Source: an uncultured Mycoplasmatota bacterium (GTDB lineage Bacteria; Bacillota_I; Bacilli_A; RF39; UBA660). From it: DNA of 46,390 nucleotides. Of this stretch, positions 7,196-16,461 are shown piece by piece. Each line of letters opens with the position of its first letter. Position 1 is the first letter of the stretch. Both the position numbers and the translations under genes were made by a program. The notes under the pieces are model-generated. The model worked only from the letters and a program-made list of their open reading frames with translations. It was not told the DNA's origin and made no database searches. Where the stretch lies: the NCBI GenBank assembly GCA_946497955.1, contig CAMMMH010000012.1, positions 1-46,390 of the forward strand, given 5' to 3'.

Positions 7196-8338
7196 CTATA
7201 ATACTTTTTTATTTATTTTAAATGGTACAAAACCAGACAAAACTAACAATCCTATGCAAAAATACATTAATTTTGGTAAGCTTCCAGTTAAGAAGAAACC
7301 TATCACTAAAATAATTGCACGAGAAGCATTTAAAAAGAAAGCATTACTACATATATAAGTTGTCTTATCTAAATCATAACCTAAAAGATAATAGTTATTG
7401 TTAGAAACAATACTGAAAAATTGTTTTATAAATCCCTCTATTAAGACAACAACTAATACTACTTCTGTAGTAATATTTATTTTAAATAAATAGACAAGAC
7501 ATAATAAAATCGTACTTAATAATAAATAGCTTTCTCGTTTCTTATCTATTTTATTAGATATAAAATAAATAAAAATAATACTTGCTAAACCTAAAAGAAA
7601 ATTTGTAAATCCTGCAAAAGAATAGGTATTTGAAACATAGATATATAAATATATTGAAAAGAAATTACCCATTACAGTTGATGCTTCTCTTAAAAACATA
7701 TGAAAAAGTGTTGTTTTAGGTACTACTTTAAAATATGTTAATAGTGAGCCTTTAGGTTTTTTCTTTCTTTTTTCATCTATTTTAAATACATAAAAAACTG
7801 CTATAATCATAAAAATACTAGAAGTAATAAATAAAGGTATAATACTAAAATAATCAAGAATAAAAGATGATATTAAAGAAGATAATATTTCTGCTACTTG
7901 ACCTATAATTAAGATTATTCCTACCTTCTTCCCTACTTTTTTATCGTCTAAAGTATTAAACTCAAGACTGTGTTTTAAATTCCAATAAAATGTTGCATAG
8001 GTAGTAAATAAAATAGCATTTAGTATTAAATCTATAAATGAATTTAAATAAAATATTAATTGTGTATATGTAAGTATAAAAAATAATAAAGACATTGATA
8101 TTAATATTTTATTACTAAATCTATAACTAAATTTAAGCGATAAAGGTTGTAAAATTAAATAGCATAAATGTACTATTAATTGCCATAATGCTAATTCTAC
8201 TAAAGAAAAGCCATGCTTATATAAATAAATTAAATTAAACATGCCCATAAGATTTTTAGAAAGAGATGATAATAATATAAATATTCTAGAATAAATAATA
8301 TTTTTACTATTAGTTGAACTTACTAGAGTATTTACCAC
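7196..8338 (-). CDS. MFS-type membrane transporter
   Basis: A membrane protein of 380 residues with about 11-12 hydrophobic helices and a basic central loop near residues 190-200 (KIDEKRKKKPKG). The longest frame opens at a GTG at 8347, but that codon lies inside the ribosome-binding site (AGAGGTGG). The GTG at 8336-8338, 5 bases after it, is the likely start, giving MVNTLVSSTN. It heads a minus-strand operon: MFS, GNAT, MFS, HAD nucleotidase. A TATAAT lies about 40 bases upstream without a convincing -35. Substrate unknown. Confidence 0.7.
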   Translation of the reverse strand: MVNTLVSSTNSKNIIYSRIFILLSSLSKNLMGMFNLIYLYKHGFSLVELALWQLIVHLCYLILQPLSLKFSYRFSNKILISMSLLFFILTYTQLIFYLNSFIDLILNAILFTTYATFYWNLKHSLEFNTLDDKKVGKKVGIILIIGQVAEILSSLISSFILDYFSIIPLFITSSIFMIIAVFYVFKIDEKRKKKPKGSLLTYFKVVPKTTLFHMFLREASTVMGNFFSIYLYIYVSNTYSFAGFTNFLLGLASIIFIYFISNKIDKKRESYLLLSTILLCLVYLFKINITTEVVLVVVLIEGFIKQFFSIVSNNNYYLLGYDLDKTTYICSNAFFLNASRAIILVIGFFLTGSLPKLMYFCIGLLVLSGFVPFKINKKVL

Positions 8339-8415
8339 TCTTACCACCTCTAATCTTTGTATATTGATAATTATATTGTACTATAGAATCATTATTTTTA
8401 ATATATTTATATTTT

Positions 8416-8886
8416 TTATTCCATAAATGAACTTGGATGATATGCTGTTATTCCTAACCCTTCTGCTTTTCTTAAGACATCTAATCTATCATCTACAAAA
8501 ACTACATCTTCTTTATTAATATTTAAATGTTTACAATATTCTAATATTACTTCTGGTTTTAACATTGTAGATGAGATGAAACAGATATTTTCATGTTTTA
8601 TATTAGGATAATTTTCTTTTAACCAAGTATATTTTTGTTCTATTTCATTATTAGTTACAATTGTTCCTAATATAAATACTTTATTAGAATCTAGATTACT
8701 AACTATCTTTTGCATAGTTTTTAATGGTCTTGCTTTCGAGAAAAGATTAGAAAATAATAAATCTTCTAAAGTTTGACATCCTAATTCAGGACAACCTCCA
8801 CTATATAATTTATCATTATATCTATACTCTGATAATGTTCCATCAACATCAAAGAATACATATTTATCTTTTAATTTTTCTAACAT
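8416..8886 (-). CDS. HAD-superfamily hydrolase
   Basis: A 156-residue HAD phosphatase. Motif I is VFFDVDGTLSEY (residues 10-21, nucleophile Asp13), and the C-terminal acidic motif is DVVFVDDRLDVLRKAE (about 127-142). A Thr in GTIVTNN (about 74-80) probably serves as motif II. There is a short cap containing three Cys (GGCPELGCQ and a later CFISS). Substrate unknown; a sugar- or nucleotide-phosphatase is likely from size alone. AAAGGAG lies 8 bases before the ATG. It is transcribed toward the MFS-GNAT-MFS operon and diverges from the GNAT gene at 9075. Confidence 0.7.
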   Translation of the reverse strand: MLEKLKDKYVFFDVDGTLSEYRYNDKLYSGGCPELGCQTLEDLLFSNLFSKARPLKTMQKIVSNLDSNKVFILGTIVTNNEIEQKYTWLKENYPNIKHENICFISSTMLKPEVILEYCKHLNINKEDVVFVDDRLDVLRKAEGLGITAYHPSSFME

Positions 8887-9012
8887 AACTTATACTCCTT
8901 TAACATATTCAATTATTTTAATTTCTCTTTAATTATATAACATTTAATGTTTTTGTAAAATAAAAAATTAAAATATAAAAGTATAAAAAATTGACACACT
9001 CACTATTCTAAT

Positions 9013-9041
9013 TTGTAAATGATAATAACAAGTGATATAAT
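9013..9041 (+). promoter_or_regulatory. Sigma-A promoter with extended -10 for the GNAT gene
   Basis: TTGTAA (9013-9018), a 17-base spacer and TATAAT (9036-9041), preceded by TG at the extended -10 position. The start codon of the GNAT gene is 34 bases downstream. A TTGACA further up (8991-8996) has only a weak -10 partner. Confidence 0.75.
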
Positions 9042-9074
9042 TTATTTACTTAAAATAATAAATGTGAGGTAATT

Positions 9075-9569
9075 ATGAAAACAAAAATTTTAACTAAAGA
9101 TGAAGTAAATGATTATATTGATGATATAGATAAAATTCATTTAGAAAATGCTTATCCTAATGATTATTTAATAGATGATGATTATATAATTAATGCTGAT
9201 AAGATTTTTTTAGTATTTATGGATAATATAGTTGTAGGTTATGCTTCTATTAACAAACATGAATTAATCCCTGATGAGGGTAGTGATTTTAATATTGAAA
9301 TATCTCCAAACAACATAAAAATAATGCAATTAGCTATTAAGAAAGATTACCAAAACAAAGGCATTGGTACATACTTAATCACCTATATAAAAGATTATGC
9401 AAAGATTAATGATATTGATTATATTTATCTATACTCTATGAAAGATAATGAGAAAGGAAAGAATTTTTACTTAAAAAATGATTTTGTTTTAAGTGGTATA
9501 TGGAGTACAGACGAATATAAAGGCATAAAAGATTTCAAATCTTTTTTCTACTCATATAAAGTAAAGTAA
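9075..9569 (+). CDS. GNAT-family N-acetyltransferase
   Basis: A 164-residue acetyltransferase. The acetyl-CoA-binding motif A is IMQLAIKKDYQNKGIGTYLI (about residues 94-113, QNKGIG as the pyrophosphate loop). A C-terminal strand-helix (IYLYSMKDNEKGKNFYLKND) follows, the usual GNAT motif B region. The N-terminus (about 1-60) carries many Asp and Asn residues. TGTGAGGT lies before the ATG. It is transcribed alone from the extended -10 promoter just upstream and converges on the MFS gene at 9609 through a shared terminator. Substrate unknown. Confidence 0.8.
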   Translation: MKTKILTKDEVNDYIDDIDKIHLENAYPNDYLIDDDYIINADKIFLVFMDNIVVGYASINKHELIPDEGSDFNIEISPNNIKIMQLAIKKDYQNKGIGTYLITYIKDYAKINDIDYIYLYSMKDNEKGKNFYLKNDFVLSGIWSTDEYKGIKDFKSFFYSYKVK

Positions 9570-9572
9570 AAA

Positions 9573-9598
9573 AGAGACATTTATATATAAAATGCTCT
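9573..9598. terminator. Bidirectional terminator between GNAT and MFS genes
   Basis: An inverted repeat AGAG-(A)-CATTT / AAATG-CTCT with one bulged base and a 7-base AT loop. A-rich sequence precedes it and T-rich sequence follows on the plus strand, so it can end transcription from both convergent genes. Confidence 0.7.
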
Positions 9599-9608
9599 AT
9601 TTTTTTAC

Positions 9609-10841
9609 TCAATAATTATATTTAATATTTTTCTTTAATATCTTATATATTTCATAAACTATTACTAAACTAAAACAAGAAAGCCCTAATAAAAATACCA
9701 TTACATAAGTAAGATTATCTTTTAAAAGTATTAAAGTAATTAAACCACTCACTATTAATTTTCCTAATTTTCTAGTGAAGTTTAGTTTATTCATCATAAC
9801 TTCATGGTCACTAGGATTAGTATTATCAAGTAATAACTCTTTAATATAATTATCAAAAGGATCTCTTATAGCAAGAAACATACAAAAGCCTATGCTCATT
9901 AAAATGATACCAAATATTTTAAATGGTAGAAAGTTTCCTATTAAGATAAGAGTAAATGATATAAGCAGACTATATCCTATAATAGATAAGATTTTACTTT
10001 TATACTTTTCATAAATTGTAATAAAGAAGTAATTAGCAAGAACTCTAGCAATTCTTGAAGCACTTATTATTATAGTTAAAATAATAGAAACATTTTCAAG
10101 TGTTAAAAAACTATCTAGTTTGTACTGAATAAAAAGTTTACTATTGTTCTGTCCTAAATCAATAATAGAATAACCAATAGCAAAAAGAAGTAAGAGTAAG
10201 AAAACAAGATGGGTAATTTTAACTTTTCTTTTATCTTTCTTTATTACTTTATTATTAGGTGTTTTAACTTCATATAGAAAGTTTACTAAGAATAAGTTAA
10301 TAACGCAGAAGATTAAGCAACCTATCATTGGTAAATAAGGATTTATATTGAAAAGAAAGCCTGATATGAAAGCAGTAAACATAGTGACAACTGCATAAAT
10401 TAAAGTATATTTATTTTGTATTTCTAGAAATCTATCTTCCTCTTTTAAAAGGGTTAAATTTTTTCTAAGTATAACTGCATCCATATATTTAAAGTAAGCA
10501 TACGATTCATAAAGAATAGAGCCTATTAAAATAGTAAAATAATTATTCCCAACAGTAATTAAGAAAGCCCCTATAAAAAGAACAGTAACACCTACTTTTA
10601 CAGAGTTTAAAGCACCTATTTTGTTAATTATCTTCATAACTAAAGGGTTTAATAGAAGCATAACAAATATACTAATTGTTGTAAGAGAACTTATCTCTAA
10701 AGCACTAAAATGTTTAACTTCTGTTAAGAATAAAGTATTAATTGCAATATAGAAAATTAAATCCCCACTTAAGCCTGCAAATAAAGGATATATTTTATTA
10801 CTTAAGATTATTCTTCTTTTGTTTACAATCATAACTAACAT
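9609..10841 (-). CDS. MFS-type membrane transporter
   Basis: A polytopic protein of 410 residues with about 12 hydrophobic helices, a basic central loop at about residues 195-210 (NNKVIKKDKRKVKIT) and an arginine in RDPFDNYIKE near 318-327. This is the standard MFS two-half design. The first ATG (10841) lies only 2 bases behind AAGGAG. The ATG at 10832 (residue 4) is 11 bases behind, so the exact start is uncertain. It is monocistronic or follows the conjugation operon; its 5' side abuts the last conjugation gene (stop at 10885) after 43 bases. Substrate unknown. It may mark the start of cargo or of flanking chromosome. Confidence 0.7.
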   Translation of the reverse strand: MLVMIVNKRRIILSNKIYPLFAGLSGDLIFYIAINTLFLTEVKHFSALEISSLTTISIFVMLLLNPLVMKIINKIGALNSVKVGVTVLFIGAFLITVGNNYFTILIGSILYESYAYFKYMDAVILRKNLTLLKEEDRFLEIQNKYTLIYAVVTMFTAFISGFLFNINPYLPMIGCLIFCVINLFLVNFLYEVKTPNNKVIKKDKRKVKITHLVFLLLLLFAIGYSIIDLGQNNSKLFIQYKLDSFLTLENVSIILTIIISASRIARVLANYFFITIYEKYKSKILSIIGYSLLISFTLILIGNFLPFKIFGIILMSIGFCMFLAIRDPFDNYIKELLLDNTNPSDHEVMMNKLNFTRKLGKLIVSGLITLILLKDNLTYVMVFLLGLSCFSLVIVYEIYKILKKNIKYNY

Positions 10842-10884
10842 TACTCCTTACTATTATCTCTTCAAGTATAACATAAAAACGAAT

Positions 10885-12525
10885 TCAGGAGACTGTAAAA
10901 TAATTAAATTTTGATGTTTTACTAACTTCATAAGCATTCCACATATTATTATGATTAGAACCTGGATCTGCCATTAATATATCATTACCATTAATTCCAG
11001 TTACTGCAACCCAGTGCTGATTACCTGGAGTTGCTCCTTTAACTTCAACAGTAAGAAAATAACCACTATTAAAATATTGTGTAATTAATTGTAATTTTTC
11101 TTCTTTTGTTTTATTTTGTAAATTAACTTGTCCTCCATATTTAAAACTAGGTATTATTTTATTAATAGCATTATATTGTAAATTACCATTGCTATCAAAA
11201 CCATTTTCCTTATTTAATGCCTCTACAAAAGTACCAGGATTAAAAGGATTAATACCAGTTTCAATACCAGATTTATCTATTAATATTGCAATAGATGTAA
11301 CCAAACAACCTATATCTTTAATTGTACTATTAGTATTACCTATTTTAACATTAGCCCACTCTATATCAGTTTGTTTCCAACTACTATAGTTATCACTATA
11401 CCCAAGTCCATATATGACACCATTCCACAAAGAATCATACTCTGAACTATCAAGTTCTCTTAATTGACTAACCTGTGTTGGATTTAAATTATATTGTAAA
11501 ATCATTTCATCCAACGTTTTAGATGTAATAGTTATATGAAGTACTCTCTTTCTTACCTCTTTAGGAGTTTCTAAACTATTAACTCCTTGCTCTATTACTT
11601 GTTCTTCTCTAACCTCAGAAGATAAAATATTCATATCCCAAAATATTTGCTTAAAAGACATTTTTTTAACCTCATCAACAGTTATTACTTCTTTTTCATT
11701 TATCCCACCTGTTTGAACTACTGCATAAATGATAATAATATCTTTCCAAGAAGCCATACTACCCTCTAAAACATAATCATCATGAGGATTTTGACTTTGT
11801 ATTGCTTCTAACCTATTAGTAAATTCTAGATTACATTCTGAAATAACATCACTAATAGTAAGAGCATTTTCACTCGTCTCTGCACCACTTAAAAATATTC
11901 CAAAAATTGAACTACATAATAATCCTATTAAGCATATTACTATTACAATTACTACAATAATCCATCCTCCAGCAATTAAGGCAGTGATTAAAGCTTTAGT
12001 ACCTAAAATAATAGCTTTAGCAGAATTAACAAAAGCCTTACCTGTTTTCTTTAATGTTGAAAGTTTATTTTTAAATTTAGATATTTGTAACTTTCTTCCC
12101 ATTTTACTTACATTGTTATTCTTAACTAAAGAAAATGCTTTTTTCTGATTTAATACATCATTTTTTAACTTTATTGATTTTACATTCATCTTATCTGAAA
12201 TATCTTTTATTTTTTTCTTTTTAATCTGTTTATTTCTTATATCCTTTATCTTAACTTTAGCTTTCGTAATATTATCTTTTGTTGTTTTAACAGACTGATT
12301 ACCTTTTTGTTTTATCTTACCTGAATTATTATAAATATATTTAGCAGAATCAGTAATTCTATTAATAGCATACTCACTAGCATCATTTTCTTTACTTTGT
12401 ACTGTATCTTCACTTTTCTCTTTAAATTTTGTAATATTATCTTTTGTTTTTTGAGTAGCGATTACTCCTTTATCTAACTTTTTTATTGTACCCTTTATTA
12501 TCTCTCTATTCTTTATATCAGACAA
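10885..12525 (-). CDS. T4SS wall-hydrolase-like protein with C39-like domain (CD1108 family)
   Basis: A 546-residue protein. Residues 1-165 are Lys/Asn-rich and helical, about 178-212 form a membrane anchor, and the rest is extracellular. A middle domain (about 220-350) precedes a C-terminal cysteine-peptidase-like domain with IKDIGCLVTSIAIL (Cys at about residue 411), GNQHWVAVTG (His, about 511) and an Asp in ILMADPGS. That is the C39/papain-like triad order. Such proteins open or anchor in peptidoglycan for the conjugation channel (VirB1-like role). The start is a TTG behind CCAGGAGA; the stop is TGA. It is the last gene of the transfer operon, directly after VirB4. Confidence 0.75.
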   Translation of the reverse strand: MSDIKNREIIKGTIKKLDKGVIATQKTKDNITKFKEKSEDTVQSKENDASEYAINRITDSAKYIYNNSGKIKQKGNQSVKTTKDNITKAKVKIKDIRNKQIKKKKIKDISDKMNVKSIKLKNDVLNQKKAFSLVKNNNVSKMGRKLQISKFKNKLSTLKKTGKAFVNSAKAIILGTKALITALIAGGWIIVVIVIVICLIGLLCSSIFGIFLSGAETSENALTISDVISECNLEFTNRLEAIQSQNPHDDYVLEGSMASWKDIIIIYAVVQTGGINEKEVITVDEVKKMSFKQIFWDMNILSSEVREEQVIEQGVNSLETPKEVRKRVLHITITSKTLDEMILQYNLNPTQVSQLRELDSSEYDSLWNGVIYGLGYSDNYSSWKQTDIEWANVKIGNTNSTIKDIGCLVTSIAILIDKSGIETGINPFNPGTFVEALNKENGFDSNGNLQYNAINKIIPSFKYGGQVNLQNKTKEEKLQLITQYFNSGYFLTVEVKGATPGNQHWVAVTGINGNDILMADPGSNHNNMWNAYEVSKTSKFNYFTVS

Positions 12526-12526
12526 A

Positions 12527-14842
12527 TTATTCTCCTGGCTTTGTTGTCATTAATTTGTATAATCTAGTATTTTTTGGAAATCGATTTATAAAAGGTACAA
12601 GTGAACTTCCATATCTAATCAACCCACACCCTGCTTCTGAATTAGTAATATATGACATTTGCTCGTCAGAAATATTTAAAAGTTGTGCTAATCTCTTCCT
12701 ATCACTAGATGCTTGATTAAGCATAACTATAAACTCACTATTAGATAACATTGTAGAAGCTTCTACAGATGATAATAAATATTCTACATTTTGTGTTATT
12801 GCTGTTGGATAAGCATTTCTTTTTCTAAACTGTCTCCATGCAGAATTAAAGAATGTTGCTGAATATTCATTTTCAAAAAGAACATGAATTTCATCAATAA
12901 AAATATGAGTTCTTTTACCTTTTCTATAATTTTCTGATACCCTATTTATTAAAGCATCTGTTATAACTAGTAAGCCCATAGTCTTTAACTGTTTTCCTAG
13001 TTTGTAAATGTCATAAGATATTATTCTACTATTAGTATCTACATTAGTTGGATGTGCAAATACATTTAATGATCCACTTGTAAATAATTCTAGTGACAAA
13101 GCTAACTCATGAGCCTCTTTTTCATCTTGTTCTAATAATTTTTCTCTTAATGTTATTAAAGTTGGCATTTCGCCAGTTTTATTATAATCATCATATACTA
13201 AAGCAGTACATCTATCAATTATAGATTTTTCTTTAGGTCCTAATCCTTTTTTATCTAGTTGTTCAAACAAAGATAAAATAAACTCTGACTTATCTACAAC
13301 TGGATTAACTCCATCGCCATACCCTTCAGTCATATCCATAGCATTTATATGGTCACGACTACTAGCAGAAATACTAATAACTTCTCCTCCTAAAGCTTTA
13401 ACTAATTCTGAATATTCTCCCTCAGGATCACAAATTAAAATATCATCTTCTGTAGATAAGGCTAAAAATGTTATTAACTCTTTTGCACTAAAAGATTTAC
13501 CACTACCAGGTACACCTAATAAAAAAGAGGACTGATTTAATAAGTTCTCTTTATTGACTAAAATTAAATTATGACTAATTGCATTCTCACCATAATAAAT
13601 ACCACCTTTATCTAATATTTCTTGTACTCTAAAAGGATTTAAAACAGCAAGACTTTCTGTAGTCAAAGTCCTTAAATTATTAATCTTTCTAACCCCTATA
13701 GGCAAAGCTGTATTTAAGCCATTCATCTGTTGATACCTCAAAGGTACTATCTGACACAAATGTTTTCTAGCAACAATTAATATTGTTTCTGTATCTGCTT
13801 CTAATTGTTCTTTAGTATCAGCAGCAATAACCAATGTTAAGTTTGCAAACATCATTCTTTGGTCTCTTGTTGTTAAGTCATCTAAAAACTCTTTACTTTC
13901 TTTTCTTTGTTGTTCCATATCATAAGGTACAACAGCACTAAAATTATTGTTAGCATTTTGTTTTCTTTGCCAGTTGGTAATATTAGTTTCAACACCTAAT
14001 AATCTATTTTCTACTTCTTTAACAGCTTCATCAGTAGGTATAGGAATTATATCTATACTCATCATCATATTTTGATTCATATCAGTAAGTTCTGCTATCA
14101 TACTATCTTTTATAAAACTAGCATATTCTTTTAAGAAAAAAACTCTGCCAAATTTTTTCCCCATCTCAAAATAATCACTTTTAAAGGAAAAGCCATCTGG
14201 ACATATATAATCTTTAAAGTTATGTCCTCTTTTCATCATTTCATGAATATCTAGATTATAATTAGTTTCTTCTCCTATTCTATAAAAATCATGAAGTAGT
14301 TTTAATTTCTCATAAGCATTTAACTCTACACATTTACTACCTAACTTTGCAAGATGTGAAACTATCTCATTACCAATTCTTCTAAAATAATTCTTTGCTT
14401 CTTCATAATCTTTCTTTACAACAGAAACCGTTAAATAAATTTCTCTTTTCATTCCATTAGCACCAAGTGCTTTATCTAATAACATCTGATTATATTCTTG
14501 TCTATATATATCTAAACCATCTTGTTTAAAAGGTAATAGTATTTCTTTTTCAAAATCTTTTTTATTAATTCTTCTTAATGCAATAGTAATCTTTGTTGTA
14601 GCTCCGCTATCAAAACAATTTAAAAGTTCTGAATAGTTTAAGAACATTGATTCTTTATCTTCTTTTGAAGCAACTGCATAATTTATATCACTAAATTTAT
14701 AAGTGAATGAATATTTATTTTTCCCAACTAAAAAAATACCATCATCATATATTCTTTTGATAGGTATTGACTGTTGAACGTTTTTAGGAACACTAAAATC
14801 TTCTCTTTCCTGTTTTTGCATAGTTAATAACGATTTAATCAT
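12527..14842 (-). CDS. virB4: VirB4-family conjugation ATPase
   Basis: A 771-residue cytoplasmic ATPase that powers type IV secretion channel assembly. It has an N-terminal VirB4/CagE domain, then Walker A GVPGSGKSFSAKE at about 440-452 and Walker B HIFIDEIHVLFENE at about 640-653. The C-terminal RecA-like part contains a TAITQN segment. The length is normal for TraE/VirB4 of Gram-positive elements. It overlaps the PrgI gene by 4 bases (ATGA) and is followed at once by the hydrolase gene, so the three are translated as one coupled unit. Confidence 0.92.
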   Translation of the reverse strand: MIKSLLTMQKQEREDFSVPKNVQQSIPIKRIYDDGIFLVGKNKYSFTYKFSDINYAVASKEDKESMFLNYSELLNCFDSGATTKITIALRRINKKDFEKEILLPFKQDGLDIYRQEYNQMLLDKALGANGMKREIYLTVSVVKKDYEEAKNYFRRIGNEIVSHLAKLGSKCVELNAYEKLKLLHDFYRIGEETNYNLDIHEMMKRGHNFKDYICPDGFSFKSDYFEMGKKFGRVFFLKEYASFIKDSMIAELTDMNQNMMMSIDIIPIPTDEAVKEVENRLLGVETNITNWQRKQNANNNFSAVVPYDMEQQRKESKEFLDDLTTRDQRMMFANLTLVIAADTKEQLEADTETILIVARKHLCQIVPLRYQQMNGLNTALPIGVRKINNLRTLTTESLAVLNPFRVQEILDKGGIYYGENAISHNLILVNKENLLNQSSFLLGVPGSGKSFSAKELITFLALSTEDDILICDPEGEYSELVKALGGEVISISASSRDHINAMDMTEGYGDGVNPVVDKSEFILSLFEQLDKKGLGPKEKSIIDRCTALVYDDYNKTGEMPTLITLREKLLEQDEKEAHELALSLELFTSGSLNVFAHPTNVDTNSRIISYDIYKLGKQLKTMGLLVITDALINRVSENYRKGKRTHIFIDEIHVLFENEYSATFFNSAWRQFRKRNAYPTAITQNVEYLLSSVEASTMLSNSEFIVMLNQASSDRKRLAQLLNISDEQMSYITNSEAGCGLIRYGSSLVPFINRFPKNTRLYKLMTTKPGE

Positions 14843-15201
14843 TTTTTCTTCAACTCCTCCTTTTCTATTTTTTCAAAATAAGGTTTAACTGCCTCATAAT
14901 AAATATTTTCTGATTCGAACTTTAACTGCCTAGGAGTTAAAATTTCAGAAACAAAAAAAGCCATAAGAAATTGTTCTAATGGCATTCCATTAAATTTAAA
15001 AAAGCCTAACCCTGCAAAAGGTAAAGCTCCTAATATACAAATCCAAGAAACAATTTCTTTATTTAGATAATCACTTGTTGCAAAATATAACACTACTGCA
15101 ATTGCACAAGCACATATAGAAAAAAAGAACTGTCGTAAAGACAGTCCAAAGAATATACTTTCAGTATAATTTCTAATTTCTCTATTTATTTTAACTTCCA
15201 T
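14839..15201 (-). CDS. PrgI-family (VirB3-like) membrane protein
   Basis: A 120-residue protein with two adjacent membrane helices (about residues 25-45 and 51-70) and a cytoplasmic C-terminal helix. This is the layout and size of the PrgI/VirB3-like partners of VirB4 in Gram-positive conjugation systems. The N-terminus MEVKINREIRNYTESIFFGL and the LTPRQLKFES segment match this family's style. The gene ends in an ATGA overlap with virB4, the normal arrangement. Confidence 0.85.
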   Translation of the reverse strand: MEVKINREIRNYTESIFFGLSLRQFFFSICACAIAVVLYFATSDYLNKEIVSWICILGALPFAGLGFFKFNGMPLEQFLMAFFVSEILTPRQLKFESENIYYEAVKPYFEKIEKEELKKK

Positions 15202-15204
15202 TTT

Positions 15205-15504
15205 TTATCTATTCCTTTCTTTATCTTTGTGAGTTTTTTTCCTCTCCTCTTCTCTTTCATAATCAAAATCTAATTCTATCCCCATAATATTATTATCTAT
15301 TGTTCCATCATTGAAACGAACAATATATCTGTCATTAAAAACATCTTTTCCCTTTAAAAGTCCTATTACTTCTACAATTTCTCCATTGTGATGAAAATCA
15401 GAAGCAAATTTAGTTTTAAATAAAGCTTTTTCATTATTATAGTTTTCAAAATTATCATTATCTTCTATATAAATATATAAATCTTTCTCTTCAATTTTAC
15501 TCAT
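15205..15504 (-). CDS. Hypothetical ICE protein
   Basis: A small, very acidic protein of 99 residues with a central beta-rich part (HHNGEIVEVIGLLKG, then DRYIVRFNDGTIDNNI) that looks like a short barrel or SH3-like domain. The C-terminus is charged (KTHKDKERNR). I cannot name a family. It lies between the paralogous unknown pair and prgI with gaps of only 9 and 3 bases, so it is co-expressed with the secretion genes. Confidence 0.65.
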   Translation of the reverse strand: MSKIEEKDLYIYIEDNDNFENYNNEKALFKTKFASDFHHNGEIVEVIGLLKGKDVFNDRYIVRFNDGTIDNNIMGIELDFDYEREEERKKTHKDKERNR

Positions 15505-15513
15505 ATATTTCTC

Positions 15514-16458
15514 CTACCTTTCTTTATTTATAAAAACATCTGCTAAATTGCCACCATTAAGTACATTATCATAACTTTCTATAGCTTTTTCTTTATCTTT
15601 ATCAAAATAATAAGCATAAGCCCAACTTAATTTATCTTTATCTTCTTGATAATGAAAAGCTATTATATATTCTTTTTGATTTCCAATTGTTTTTTCAAGT
15701 AATGCAACTTTATCAGTCTTTCTATAACCCTTATCTATAATAATAGTATTTCCATTATAAACTTTTTCTTTATATCCTATAGTTTGCCTATACAACTCTT
15801 CAATATCTGATTTATTAATATCTACCCATAATTCTAATTGTGAATATGCCTGTTTTGATTTATTTTGATATTCACGAGACTCCATAAATTTTGTGGCTAG
15901 ATTAGAACAAAATTCATAATTAATGTCATTTTCTTTATAATCATATTTTTTTATTAAATCAGATACTAAATCACTACCTAAAATAAATATATAGTATGAC
16001 TTTTCAAGTGGATCTTGATAATAATGCATAATATTTGGAGTTCTTCCCTTTATTGCATCATCAATTGTCTCTTTAGTAATATTATTATTTTTACAATATT
16101 GTAAATATTTTTGAACTCCTAACTTGTTATTAATATCAGTTGGATACATTTCATCTATTACGTTCCATAACCCATAATTTGAATCCATACTTATATATTC
16201 AATATGATAACCATCTTCTAATTTTCCAAAAAAATCATCATCATTAAAAAGTGCCTCAAAAATTTCACAATAATCCATTGATGATTTTTTTATATTAGAA
16301 TTAAATTCTAAAATTTCATCATAGTTAGTAGCAATAGCATGAACATCACCTGTTTTAGAATTTAATAAAATATAATCTATTTCTTTATCTCTGTGGTCTT
16401 CACTCTTTTTTAATATTTTTTCCATTTTGTTTTTTAACTTCTCTATAGTTTTATCCAT
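15514..16458 (-). CDS. Unknown ICE protein, paralogue of the adjacent upstream gene
   Basis: A 314-residue soluble protein of unknown function. The N-terminal 140 residues align by eye with the preceding gene: DKEIDYILLNSKTGDV against DKEINIIFYNPHTKEK, EDGYHIEYI against EQGYEIEFI, and INNKLGVQKYLQYCKNN against IDNKIGLEKYLNYYKEN. Both also contain a later DYDDW- or DINKSD-like segment and a final domain. There is no membrane segment. It ends INKER, where the Glu-Arg codons form the next gene's ribosome-binding site. It sits inside the secretion operon between virB6 and prgI. Confidence 0.65.
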   Translation of the reverse strand: MDKTIEKLKNKMEKILKKSEDHRDKEIDYILLNSKTGDVHAIATNYDEILEFNSNIKKSSMDYCEIFEALFNDDDFFGKLEDGYHIEYISMDSNYGLWNVIDEMYPTDINNKLGVQKYLQYCKNNNITKETIDDAIKGRTPNIMHYYQDPLEKSYYIFILGSDLVSDLIKKYDYKENDINYEFCSNLATKFMESREYQNKSKQAYSQLELWVDINKSDIEELYRQTIGYKEKVYNGNTIIIDKGYRKTDKVALLEKTIGNQKEYIIAFHYQEDKDKLSWAYAYYFDKDKEKAIESYDNVLNGGNLADVFINKER

Positions 16459-16461
16459 AAA

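Noticed and set aside
10842-10884. Left attachment site between the MFS gene and the last conjugation gene
   Set aside because: No tRNA fragment, no copy of the CTCCGAAG core and no direct repeat is present in this 43-base gap.
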